Shown here: piece by piece, positions 1-7,668 of the stretch
How positions within the stretch are numbered: position 1 is the stretch's first letter
Layout of the letters: each line of letters begins with the position of its first letter
Source: Bacteroidales bacterium
GTDB taxonomy: Bacteria; Bacteroidota; Bacteroidia; Bacteroidales; JAQXIO01
NCBI GenBank assembly: GCA_029007825.1
Contig: JAQXIO010000058.1
Location: forward strand, 1-64,000
Direction: 5' to 3'
DNA: 64,000 bases
Made by a program: the position numbers and the translations under genes
Notes under the pieces: model-generated
Databases searched by the model: none
Seen by the model: the letters and a program-made list of their open reading frames with translations, nothing else
Told to the model about the DNA's origin: nothing

Positions 1-743
1 CCCATCAACTTAATAAAGTGCCAATATTTACGGGCAGAGTTACAGTCCCTCTGAATATTTCCAATCACTTCGGAATAAACTTTACAAGCCGTATCGAACC
101 CAAAGGATGCTTCGATCCAATCGTTCTTCAAGTCTCCATCAATTGTTTTAGGACAACCGATTACCTGCACTCCTGCACCAATAGCTTTATAATATTCAGC
201 CAAAACACAAGCATTCGTATTCGAATCATCTCCTCCGATAATAACCAATGCCGAGATGTTCAGTTTTTTCAAAATCTCAAGACCTTTATCAAACTGAGAT
301 TTTTCTTCCAGTTTCGTACGACCCGAACCTATGATGTCAAATCCTCCCGTATTACGATACTCGTCTATAATATCGGCAGTCAATTCCATATAATTATGAT
401 CTACCAGACCTCCGGGGCCCAAGATAAAACCATACAAGCGGGAATCCTTATTTTTCGCTTTAATACCATCAAAAAGTCCGGCAATAACATTATGTCCTCC
501 AGGAGCCTGTCCTCCAGAAAGAATTACTCCGACATTAATAGCAGGATTTGCTGTTTTTTCAGATGTTTCAACAAATTCCACAACGGGTAAACCGTATGTA
601 TTCGGAAATAAAGCTGCAATTTCTTTTTGATCTGCCACCGACTTGGTCGGTGCTCCTTCTTTAGCAACTACCGCACCTTTTAAAGCTTTGGGAACTTTAG
701 GCTGATAAGAAGCTCTTGCAATTTGTAATGCACTTTTTGCCAT
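1..743 (-). CDS. pfp: Diphosphate--fructose-6-phosphate 1-phosphotransferase (5' part, runs off the left edge)
   Basis: This is the N-terminal 247 residues of a PPi-dependent phosphofructokinase, which phosphorylates fructose 6-phosphate reversibly with pyrophosphate in cytoplasmic glycolysis. The start ATG is at 743; the protein begins [20 protein letters not shown], as in the long (about 550 aa) Bacteroidota and plant-type enzymes. The phosphate-binding [10 protein letters not shown] segment is present. The GGDD motif, with Asp in place of the Gly of ATP enzymes, and the [10 protein letters not shown] motif, with Lys where ATP enzymes have Gly, both mark PPi specificity. It lies downstream of the esterase gene on the same strand with a 118 bp gap, so it is probably transcribed on its own. 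The identity is secure; only the C-terminus is missing, because the window ends. Confidence 0.93.
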   Translation of the reverse strand, partial: MAKSALQIARASYQPKVPKALKGAVVAKEGAPTKSVADQKEIAALFPNTYGLPVVEFVETSEKTANPAINVGVILSGGQAPGGHNVIAGLFDGIKAKNKDSRLYGFILGPGGLVDHNYMELTADIIDEYRNTGGFDIIGSGRTKLEEKSQFDKGLEILKKLNISALVIIGGDDSNTNACVLAEYYKAIGAGVQVIGCPKTIDGDLKNDWIEASFGFDTACKVYSEVIGNIQRDCNSARKYWHFIKLM

Positions 744-861
744 GATAAAATTGGTTTGTTTATATAGTTTTACTGTATAGTCGGAAAACGGCACAAAGTT
801 CGTTTTTTTTTCTCAGATTTCCCATTTTTAGAAGAATTATTATCCTATTCTCTCACTGATT

Positions 862-2136
862 TTATTCGGAGAGAAACCGTTTTACGAATGTCAAATAACA
901 GCTCCAATCATAAGGTGTTACATCATGCCCTCCCGTTCGAATATGATATCCGATATAATTACCTTGAGGAGCATTAACCGGCGGCATTTCGGACGATCCG
1001 AGAGCTTTAAGTCCATAAAGGCCGTAAACCTCACCTGCATGATAGGCAGACAGATATTCACCTTTCGGGTCGGCCCATAAATCATCTTCAGCACTGGCTA
1101 CATATACAGGACGAGGTGCCATCAATGCAATCAGTGCATGCTGGTCAACGGGCAGGAACTCTTCTCTTTCATTGTATTGTTTAAATTTGCCACAGAACCA
1201 ATGTGGGAAATATGCATTTATAATCCGGGCTGTCTCTCCTATTTTACGTCTGAACAATGCTGCTCCTCCGCATCCCGAATCATTAGATATGATAATTGCG
1301 AAACGCTCATCCTGAGCTCCAGCCCACAGAGCTGCTTTGCCCAACCGAGAATGCCCCATGAGTATAATTTTTTTCTCATCTATATCTTCATCCGTTTCAA
1401 AATAGTCCATTGCACGGCTTAGGCCCCATGACCAAATACTAATCGCCTGACCTTGCTCATTCTTCTCTTTTTCATTTTTCCCTGTACTGAAAAGAGAGGC
1501 GACACCTGCTTCCCGTCCTTCCTCATAATCCGGATAAAGTTCTCCATAGTAAATGGTCGCAAGTCCATATCCGGCATTAATGATACTATCAACACACCAT
1601 CTTTCGGATTGGACACCTCTAATCGCTTCAGATGATTTATTGTTATAGACTCCTTTTTCCTCTACATTCAAGCAATAAGCTTCATTCGTCAGAATAGCCG
1701 GATCGTCACAAATCGTCTGATTTCCATAAAAGTTCAGACCGACAAAAAGCGGAACCGGCTTATGAGCATTTTTAGGAAGATATATCAATATATTCATCGG
1801 AGCTGTCCTTCCATTGGCCGAGAAGGTCGCTAATATCTGTTTTCTGACGGCTTTTCCATTCAATGCCTGCTCCGATTTTTCTATCGTTTTAAACTGCACT
1901 TTAACTTTTTCTCCGGGCGTTATACCATACATTTCCGTTGCAAAATGCTGAAGCAATTCTTTTCTTCTTTGCCTCCACTCTTTTACAGTCGTAACATCTT
2001 TTCCCTTATCTGTTTTCATTAATGCCGGCAATTGATACTCCGGAATCAAGGCTTCATCATATACAGCCCATTCTTTCTGGGCATAGTTCTCAAATGAAAA
2101 GAATATCAAGAGTAGCGTCAAATAATAATATTTCAT
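862..2136 (-). CDS. CE15-type glucuronoyl esterase, secreted
   Basis: A 424 aa alpha/beta hydrolase resembling carbohydrate esterase family 15, whose members cleave ester bonds between 4-O-methyl-glucuronic acid of xylan and lignin alcohols. Residues 1-19 form a signal peptide ending FENYAQ, so the enzyme acts in the periplasm or at the surface. The nucleophile elbow is GHSRLGK with Ser263; the following SNDSGCGGAALFRRKIGE stretch is typical of bacterial CE15. The catalytic His is probably His404 in TGGHDVTPYDW, and an acidic residue near 350-352 (AEDD) would complete the triad. Length fits the family. No SusC/SusD genes are adjacent, so this is not a polysaccharide utilisation locus. The fold is secure; the natural substrate (glucuronoyl ester or another sugar ester) is inferred from family membership only. 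Confidence 0.85.
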   Translation of the reverse strand: MKYYYLTLLLIFFSFENYAQKEWAVYDEALIPEYQLPALMKTDKGKDVTTVKEWRQRRKELLQHFATEMYGITPGEKVKVQFKTIEKSEQALNGKAVRKQILATFSANGRTAPMNILIYLPKNAHKPVPLFVGLNFYGNQTICDDPAILTNEAYCLNVEEKGVYNNKSSEAIRGVQSERWCVDSIINAGYGLATIYYGELYPDYEEGREAGVASLFSTGKNEKEKNEQGQAISIWSWGLSRAMDYFETDEDIDEKKIILMGHSRLGKAALWAGAQDERFAIIISNDSGCGGAALFRRKIGETARIINAYFPHWFCGKFKQYNEREEFLPVDQHALIALMAPRPVYVASAEDDLWADPKGEYLSAYHAGEVYGLYGLKALGSSEMPPVNAPQGNYIGYHIRTGGHDVTPYDWSCYLTFVKRFLSE

Positions 2137-2615
2137 AATTCATTCTGTTATGTTCAATTTTTATTTACTATCACCGTTCGGGTTAAATGCCTCTCATTTT
2201 TGCAGACAACACTCGACAAAAGCCCGATATAAGCTCCGACAAGCACTCTATCGACTAACAAAAGCTCCGATTTGAGGTATTCCGTTTAAAGCAGCATATC
2301 GTATATGCCATATAGCAATCTTTTATGCACCCTCAAAATTAAAAAATAATAATCATATCATAATCTTCTATGTTAAGTTTCTATCGACTGAATATCCACA
2401 TAAATCAGGTACAACCTTACCTATACCAATCTGTATAATGGATAAACAGAAGCTCCTTTCCAATTTAAAGTATATGATTTGAACCTTATCACACAAAAAC
2501 AATTATCTTTATTAGTGCCAGTTATAATATATTTTATTACATTTGTAATAAATATTAGTGCTCTATGTTTAACTAAAATGAGAGGAATTATAGGACACAT
2601 ATATTGAAATTATAT
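2137..2615. other. 479 bp gap between the divergent esterase and the polysaccharide operon
   Basis: No convincing gene is visible. The region holds an imperfect direct repeat (CGACAAAAGCCCGAT near 2213-2227 and CGACTAACAAAAGCTCCGAT near 2252-2271) and a short hairpin, GCATAT-cgt-ATATGC, near 2294-2308. Near its right end are a -7-like box and a palindrome, listed separately. No UpxY/UpxZ-type antiterminator gene, often found at the head of Bacteroides capsule loci, is present. On the minus strand an open frame without a good start runs through 2150-2300; I see no reason to call it a gene. Confidence 0.5.
2533..2552 (+). promoter_or_regulatory. Palindrome overlapping a -7 box upstream of the polysaccharide operon
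   Basis: An 8 bp perfect inverted repeat (TTTATTAC, 4 nt spacer, GTAATAAA) contains TACATTTG at 2538-2545, an exact match to the Bacteroides -7 consensus TAnnTTTG. The first gene of the locus starts at 2616, giving a leader of about 65 nt. No clean TTTG is seen 19-21 nt upstream. Overlap of the palindrome with the -7 box would suit a repressor site, but the regulator is unknown. Confidence 0.45.
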
Positions 2616-3740
2616 ATGAAGATTGCAATAGAAGCTCAGCGGCTTTTCCGCACTAATAAGCATGGCATGGACTTTGTTGTATTGGAGCAAATTAAACAGC
2701 TTCAAAAAATCGATACAACAAACGAGTATTATATTCTCGTCGCGCCCGGTGATGACAAGTGCGTACAGGAAAGCTCCAATGTCAAAATAATAGAAATAGC
2801 TTGTCCCTCCTATCCTCTTTGGGAACAATGGGCTCTTCCCCGGCAGATAAAACAGCTAAAGCCTGACTTATTACATTGCACAAGCAATACAGCGCCTATA
2901 TCATGCAATGTACCTCTGGTACTTACGTTGCACGACATTATATATCTGGAAAAGAGCCAGCAAAAAAGTAAGTCGTCTTATCAACAATTAGGCCGTCTTT
3001 ACCGGAGATTAGTTGTGCCCCGCATATTACCTCATTGCGAGAAAATCATCACGGTTTCTCATTTTGAATGTAACAGAATAGCGCAGGCCTTGTCTTTACC
3101 ATCCGATAAAATCACCGTACTTTATAACGCTTGTTCAGAACGTTTTTTTCATCGGGAAAAATCGGACGAGATCATCAAAAAATATAATTTACCGGAACGA
3201 TATTATTTTTTTCTGGGTAATACGGACCCCAAAAAAAATACAGATAATTTATTGAAAGCGTATGCCGAATGCCTAAAAAAATATTCAGAATTACCCACTC
3301 TGGTCATTGCTGATTTATCACCTGTTTATATGGATCAGCTTTTAACGGAATTAAATCTGTTGCATTTAAAAGAGCATATCCGTTTAACCGAATACATCAA
3401 TAACAGCGATCTCCCGTTTATTTACAGTCAGGCCGAATTGTTTTTATATCCTTCTTTACGGGAAAGCTTCGGAATTCCGATTTTAGAGGCTATGAGCTGT
3501 GAAGTTCCTGTATTAACGTCCAACACATCAGCAATGCCGGAAATTGCCGGAGAGGCTGCCTTATTTGTAGATCCGTTTTCTGTAGATTCGATTACTCAGG
3601 GAATTTTAAAATTACACGAACAGCCAGATTACAGACAAGAATTCATCACGAAAGGATTAGAACGCGTCAAAAAATTCTCATGGGGCATTAATGCCAGCCA
3701 ATTATTAGACATCTACCGGAAGGTTTACAAGAAGAATTAG
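2616..3740 (+). CDS. Glycosyltransferase family 4
   Basis: A 374 aa cytoplasmic retaining glycosyltransferase of the GT-B fold, GT4 family, expected to add a sugar from a nucleotide donor to the lipid-linked repeat unit. The N-domain contains VPLVLTLHDIIYLE. The C-domain carries the donor-binding EX7E motif in RESFGIPILEAM, followed by the usual MPEIAGEAALFVDP segment. I chose the ATG at 2616 (MKIAIEAQRLFR) because the frame upstream opens only with a TTG at 2604, and family members begin at this point. It is the first gene of a run of plus-strand genes with gaps of a few bases, so it probably heads the operon. Donor and acceptor sugars cannot be read from the sequence; mannosyl or galactosyl transfer are common in this subfamily. 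Confidence 0.88.
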   Translation: MKIAIEAQRLFRTNKHGMDFVVLEQIKQLQKIDTTNEYYILVAPGDDKCVQESSNVKIIEIACPSYPLWEQWALPRQIKQLKPDLLHCTSNTAPISCNVPLVLTLHDIIYLEKSQQKSKSSYQQLGRLYRRLVVPRILPHCEKIITVSHFECNRIAQALSLPSDKITVLYNACSERFFHREKSDEIIKKYNLPERYYFFLGNTDPKKNTDNLLKAYAECLKKYSELPTLVIADLSPVYMDQLLTELNLLHLKEHIRLTEYINNSDLPFIYSQAELFLYPSLRESFGIPILEAMSCEVPVLTSNTSAMPEIAGEAALFVDPFSVDSITQGILKLHEQPDYRQEFITKGLERVKKFSWGINASQLLDIYRKVYKKN

Positions 3741-3745
3741 TAAAC

Positions 3746-4948
3746 ATGATTAAAAACCATGATTTTATCATAACGGGGCTTCAACCGTGGGAAACGACCA
3801 TCGGCTCAAACGCAAAGGATATAGCTCTTGAAATTTCAAGATTTAACCGCGTTTTGTATGTAAACACGCCATTGGATATCCGAACTTATCTACAAGGTGA
3901 AGATTCTGCAGACTTCCGGCATCGCGCAAAAGTTTACAAAGATAAAAAATACCAACTTCGCCAAATAAAAAACAATCTATGGGTCGCCGATCTGCCGATT
4001 TTACTTTTTCCCGTAAACGGTATTCCTTTCCTGAGCTTTTTCAGATGGGCTAATTTTATGAATAACAAAAAAATTTACACGGCATTAAAACCTATCATCA
4101 GCGAATTAAATTTTAAAGATTCCATTCTATTCATAGATAACGATATATACAGAAGTTTCCATGCAAAAGAGATGCTGAACCCCAAATATTCCATTTATTA
4201 CAGAAGAGACAACCTATTAGATGTTGACTATTGGAAAAAATACGGATCATTTTTAGAACCCAGACTGGCAGCTAAAAGCGATCTTGTTTTAGGTAACTCA
4301 GAATATCTGACAGATAGTGTAAAGACATATAATTCCAAAAGCTTCAATGTCGGCCAGGGGGTGAATTTATCGGCTTTTAACATCAGTGAGAAGAGAGAGA
4401 CTCCTGAAAATCTATTGAATATTAAACGTCCTATTATAGGATATGTCGGAGCTTTAACATCTCTACGGCTGGATATTCCGTTATTAATTCAAACGGCAAA
4501 GAGACTATCACAATACTCTTTTGTTTTGGTGGGAAAAGAAGACGATAATTTCCGAAACAGCGAGCTGCACAAATTATCGAATGTATTTTTCGAAGGAGAA
4601 CAACCGGAAAAAATGATGCCCGATTATATAGCAGCTTTCGACATTTGTATCAATCCGCAATTAGTAAATGCCGTAACAACAGGGAACTACCCACGAAAAG
4701 TAGATGAATACCTGGCTTTAGGGAAACGAGTAGTTGCAACTAACACTCCGATGATGCATCTTTTCCGTGACCATGTCATTCTGACATCCAATACCGAAGA
4801 GTTTATACAAGCCTTAAAAGATTGTGTCCTGAATCCAGATAAAGACTCATACTATATTGAAAAAAGGGTTCTTTTTGCTCAATCTCATTCATGGGAAAAC
4901 TCCGTTAACGAAATATATCACTATATCGAAACCGAATTAATGCAATAA
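3746..4948 (+). CDS. Glycosyltransferase, GT4-like (TuaH-type)
   Basis: A 400 aa GT-B type glycosyltransferase that starts 5 bp after the preceding stop. It begins MIKNHDFIITGLQPWETTIG, and its C-terminal donor domain includes IIGYVGALTSLRLD and the segment RKVDEYLALGKRVVATNTP, which resembles the TuaH/WcaC-like group of teichuronic acid and capsule transferases. The donor-side motif (KVDEYLALGKRV) replaces a textbook EX7E, so the subfamily assignment is moderate. There is no membrane helix; it should act on the inner face of the cytoplasmic membrane in assembling the repeat unit. Tight spacing on both sides places it in the exopolysaccharide operon. Sugar specificity is not determinable here. 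Confidence 0.8.
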   Translation: MIKNHDFIITGLQPWETTIGSNAKDIALEISRFNRVLYVNTPLDIRTYLQGEDSADFRHRAKVYKDKKYQLRQIKNNLWVADLPILLFPVNGIPFLSFFRWANFMNNKKIYTALKPIISELNFKDSILFIDNDIYRSFHAKEMLNPKYSIYYRRDNLLDVDYWKKYGSFLEPRLAAKSDLVLGNSEYLTDSVKTYNSKSFNVGQGVNLSAFNISEKRETPENLLNIKRPIIGYVGALTSLRLDIPLLIQTAKRLSQYSFVLVGKEDDNFRNSELHKLSNVFFEGEQPEKMMPDYIAAFDICINPQLVNAVTTGNYPRKVDEYLALGKRVVATNTPMMHLFRDHVILTSNTEEFIQALKDCVLNPDKDSYYIEKRVLFAQSHSWENSVNEIYHYIETELMQ

Positions 4949-4953
4949 TCGAT

Positions 4954-5589
4954 ATGGCTTTACAGCAGATAAAAAATAAACTAAAGCAGTCTCCAGCCTT
5001 AAAAAGCTTCCTGTATTATATGATTTGTCAGACTCATGGGGCTCGACCGAGATGGTGGATACGAACATTTATCCATCCTATCTGGATAAAAAAAGGGAAA
5101 GGCAGCCATATACGATCATCCGCACGCCGTGACATTTTTCCTTTTAACTATTTTCACATGGGCAAATATTCATATATAGAGTCTTTTTGTACCATTAATA
5201 ACGGTGTCGGTGACATTTGTATCGGAGATTACAGCCGAGTCGGCGTGGGGAACACCATTATAGGCCCGATAGAAATCGGCAATCATGTAAATCTTGCCCA
5301 GAACGTCGTGCTTTCAGGCTTAAATCACACTTACGAAGCTGTAGATAAGTTAATTGACGAACAGACTGTTTCCACTAAAAAAATAGTTATAGAAGACGAT
5401 TGCTGGATCGGAGCAAACAGCGTAATAGTCGCAGGGGTAAGAATTGGACGGCATTCCGTTGTCGGAGCCGGCAGTGTGGTATCCAAAGATGTTCCACCTT
5501 ATACAATTGTAGTAGGAAATCCTGCAAAAATTGTAAAACAATACGATTCAGAAAAAAATTGTTGGATTAAAACAGGTAAAGAAAAATGA
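4954..5589 (+). CDS. Left-handed beta-helix (hexapeptide repeat) acyltransferase
   Basis: A 211 aa protein with hexapeptide repeats from about residue 65 to 195 (for example IGDYSRVGVGNTIIGPIEIG and CWIGANSVIVAGVRIGRHSV), ending in VSKDVPPYTIVVGNPAKIVKQY. This is the signature of CysE/LacA/WcaB-type acetyltransferases that move an acetyl group from acetyl-CoA to a sugar or amino sugar. The loop His expected for catalysis is seen in GLNHTYE. The ATG is 5 bp after the previous stop, and the 3' end overlaps the next gene by 4 bp (ATGA), indicating translational coupling. It most likely O-acetylates the exopolysaccharide repeat. Serine acetyltransferase is unlikely, because the N-terminal SATase domain is absent and the gene lies in a polysaccharide operon. 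Confidence 0.85.
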   Translation: MALQQIKNKLKQSPALKSFLYYMICQTHGARPRWWIRTFIHPIWIKKGKGSHIRSSARRDIFPFNYFHMGKYSYIESFCTINNGVGDICIGDYSRVGVGNTIIGPIEIGNHVNLAQNVVLSGLNHTYEAVDKLIDEQTVSTKKIVIEDDCWIGANSVIVAGVRIGRHSVVGAGSVVSKDVPPYTIVVGNPAKIVKQYDSEKNCWIKTGKEK

Positions 5590-6773
5590 TTGTCGCATTA
5601 TTCTGGATTTTATTATTTATAGTCTTTTATACTTTTATCGGTTACGGGCTGTTTATGTATTTATGGGTACGCTTATTTCGCAAGCAGCCCCAGCATGAAA
5701 ATACGGCCAACGTTCCTCTTCCCTCGGTAACTTTGCTTATAGCGGCCTATAACGAAGAGTTATTTGTGAAGAAAAAAATGAATAACTCCTTACTGCTGGA
5801 TTATCCTAAAGACAAGTTAAATATAGTATGGGTCACCGACGGCTCTAATGACAAGACGAATGAACTATTATCCCTCTATCCCGAAGCTAAAGTATTTTTC
5901 GAGCCGGAACGGAGAGGTAAGACAATGGCTATAAACCGTGTTGTCCCGCTGCTCTCCGATCCGATTATTGTTTTCACAGATGCGAATACGATGCTGAACC
6001 GTGATGCTATAAAAGAGATAACCCGTCCTTTCGCAGATGAAAAAGTAGGATGTGTTGCAGGAGAAAAAAGAATTCTTGTAAAAGACTCCGATAATGCGGT
6101 GGCAAGCGGAGAGGGTTTTTACTGGAAATACGAATCTTTTCTAAAGAAATTGGATTCGGATGCATATTCGGCTATCGGGGCAGCGGGAAAACTTTATGCA
6201 ATCAGAAGATCTTTATTCCGGCCTATCGACCAATCCTTTTTGCTGGATGATTTCATGCTATCGATGGAAATCGCTTCAGAAGGATATAAAATCGTATACT
6301 GTCCAAGTGCTTATGCTATGGAGGATTCGTCGAGCAATATCAAAGAAGAGACCAAACGAAAGAAAAGGATTGCGGCAGGAGGACTACAATCCGTATGGCA
6401 GCTGCGGCGCTTACTAAACCCTTTTAAGTATGGGATGCTCAGTTTTCAATTCATATCTCACCGGGTTTTACGTTGGACGGTTACTCCTTTATTCCTGCTA
6501 TTGCTTCTTCCCTTAAATATTATATTGGTATTACAACATACACATTGGATTTATAGTATAATATTATCGCTACAAATACTTTTCTACCTACTTGCCATAG
6601 CAGGTTATTTATGTCAAAAAAGGGAAATAAAAAAACAAATATTTTTTATTCCATATTATTTTCTTTTTATGAACCTGAATGTATTCTCGGGAATCGTATA
6701 TTTGTCAAAAAATAAAGGAAAAACCGGTATATGGGAAAAGGCTCAACGAAAAATGCCTATTTCCGAGCAATAG
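5586..6773 (+). CDS. Membrane glycosyltransferase family 2
   Basis: A 395 aa processive-type GT2. One membrane helix lies at the N-terminus (about 2-24). The GT-A domain has LLIAAYNEE, WVTDGSNDKT and the DxD-like VFTDANTM, and two or more helices lie at the C-terminus (about 300-370). The acceptor-side region includes LDDFMLSMEIASEGYKI and KRKKRIAAGG, where cellulose-synthase-like enzymes have Q(Q/R)xRW. The start overlaps the acyltransferase stop by 4 bp. Its topology suits a transferase that works on lipid-linked intermediates at the membrane, or one that extrudes a chain. It is the last gene before a 124 bp gap with a possible promoter, so it may end the first transcription unit. Confidence 0.87.
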   Translation: MIVALFWILLFIVFYTFIGYGLFMYLWVRLFRKQPQHENTANVPLPSVTLLIAAYNEELFVKKKMNNSLLLDYPKDKLNIVWVTDGSNDKTNELLSLYPEAKVFFEPERRGKTMAINRVVPLLSDPIIVFTDANTMLNRDAIKEITRPFADEKVGCVAGEKRILVKDSDNAVASGEGFYWKYESFLKKLDSDAYSAIGAAGKLYAIRRSLFRPIDQSFLLDDFMLSMEIASEGYKIVYCPSAYAMEDSSSNIKEETKRKKRIAAGGLQSVWQLRRLLNPFKYGMLSFQFISHRVLRWTVTPLFLLLLLPLNIILVLQHTHWIYSIILSLQILFYLLAIAGYLCQKREIKKQIFFIPYYFLFMNLNVFSGIVYLSKNKGKTGIWEKAQRKMPISEQ

Positions 6774-6842
6774 TTTCAAAATCATACACTATAGATCGAA
6801 AAAGTTTTCAATATCCGCAAAAACAGAGAAAGTTCTATTTAT

Positions 6843-6850
6843 TAAATTTG
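6843..6850 (+). promoter_or_regulatory. Possible -7 box upstream of the TolC-like gene
   Basis: TAAATTTG matches TAnnTTTG exactly and lies 48 bp before the ATG at 6898. No TTTG is evident at the expected -33 distance, so this is a weak promoter call based on one box and on the 124 bp gap. Confidence 0.35.
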
Positions 6851-6897
6851 TAATTAACACAGTGTTTATAAATCAACTTATTTCAGAGCAATAAGAA

Positions 6898-7665
6898 ATG
6901 AACAAAAAATTTTATACTATATCTATTTACACCTTTTTACTTTTTGTATGCCTCTGCAATGTTTCATTGTTGAAGGGTCAAACAGAAAATAAAGAAATTC
7001 CAGTTGCAGAAGATGTAGAAGATGAATTACTGGACCTTGAGCTTCCGCCGTTACAGGTTCTTCTCGATTCGGCTGTCGCACTGGCTCCCGAAAGACGTTA
7101 CGCACTACTGATTGCAGAAGAAGAGCGTGTAAAATTCAAAAGTGCCAAATTGAATCTTTTAAATATGCTTTCTTTACGGGCATCTTACAATTATGGACAA
7201 ATCGGCGGAAATTATTTACAAGAGTCCGAAATCTACCAGCCTATTCTCAACTATTCCAGATCAAATCAAAATTATATCAATGCGGGGGTTTATTTAAATG
7301 TTTCAATTTCTGAGATTCTCGATTTAAGGAATAAGAAAAAGATAACAAAATTAAAAATCAAGCAACAGGAAGAAGACGGACGCAGAGTAGAACAAGCGGT
7401 ACGGATAAACGTTATCAATGAATACCGTAAATTCCAGTTGGCATTGGCAACACTGAAGGCTAAAGCAAATAAATTAAATGCTAACAAAGCTCAGTTTTTA
7501 CTGGTACAAAAGAACTTCGAAAAGGGGGTGGCCGATATAAATTCTTTCTCGAATATAAGAACATCTTATGCAGACGCCCAAGTGGATTATGAGATCACTA
7601 ATAATGAAGCAAGAACATCTTTACTCGTGCTGGAAGTTCTTACCGGTATCAAATTAATAAATTAG
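6898..7665 (+). CDS. TolC-family outer membrane protein, short
   Basis: A 255 aa protein with a signal peptide (MNKKFYTISIYTFLLFVCLC to about residue 30, ending KGQ) and long helical segments typical of the TolC alpha-barrel (RRYALLIAEEERVKFKSAKL; a second long helix around 150-225). Typical TolC/OprM proteins are 420-480 aa with two repeats. This one is about half that length, so it contains only one structural repeat. It sits 3 bp before the Wzz/Wzc-like gene, which suggests a role in the trans-envelope export apparatus for the polysaccharide rather than in drug efflux. The short length recurs in polysaccharide loci of this phylum as far as I know, so it need not be a truncation. Confidence 0.75.
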   Translation: MNKKFYTISIYTFLLFVCLCNVSLLKGQTENKEIPVAEDVEDELLDLELPPLQVLLDSAVALAPERRYALLIAEEERVKFKSAKLNLLNMLSLRASYNYGQIGGNYLQESEIYQPILNYSRSNQNYINAGVYLNVSISEILDLRNKKKITKLKIKQQEEDGRRVEQAVRINVINEYRKFQLALATLKAKANKLNANKAQFLLVQKNFEKGVADINSFSNIRTSYADAQVDYEITNNEARTSLLVLEVLTGIKLIN

Positions 7666-7668
7666 GAT

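Noticed and set aside
18..590. Long plus-strand open frame
   Set aside because: It is the antisense of the PPi-phosphofructokinase gene, whose minus-strand reading has clear family motifs.
2150..2300. Minus-strand open stretch between the esterase and polysaccharide genes
   Set aside because: No ATG with a ribosome-binding site and no known family; the only structure is a short direct repeat.
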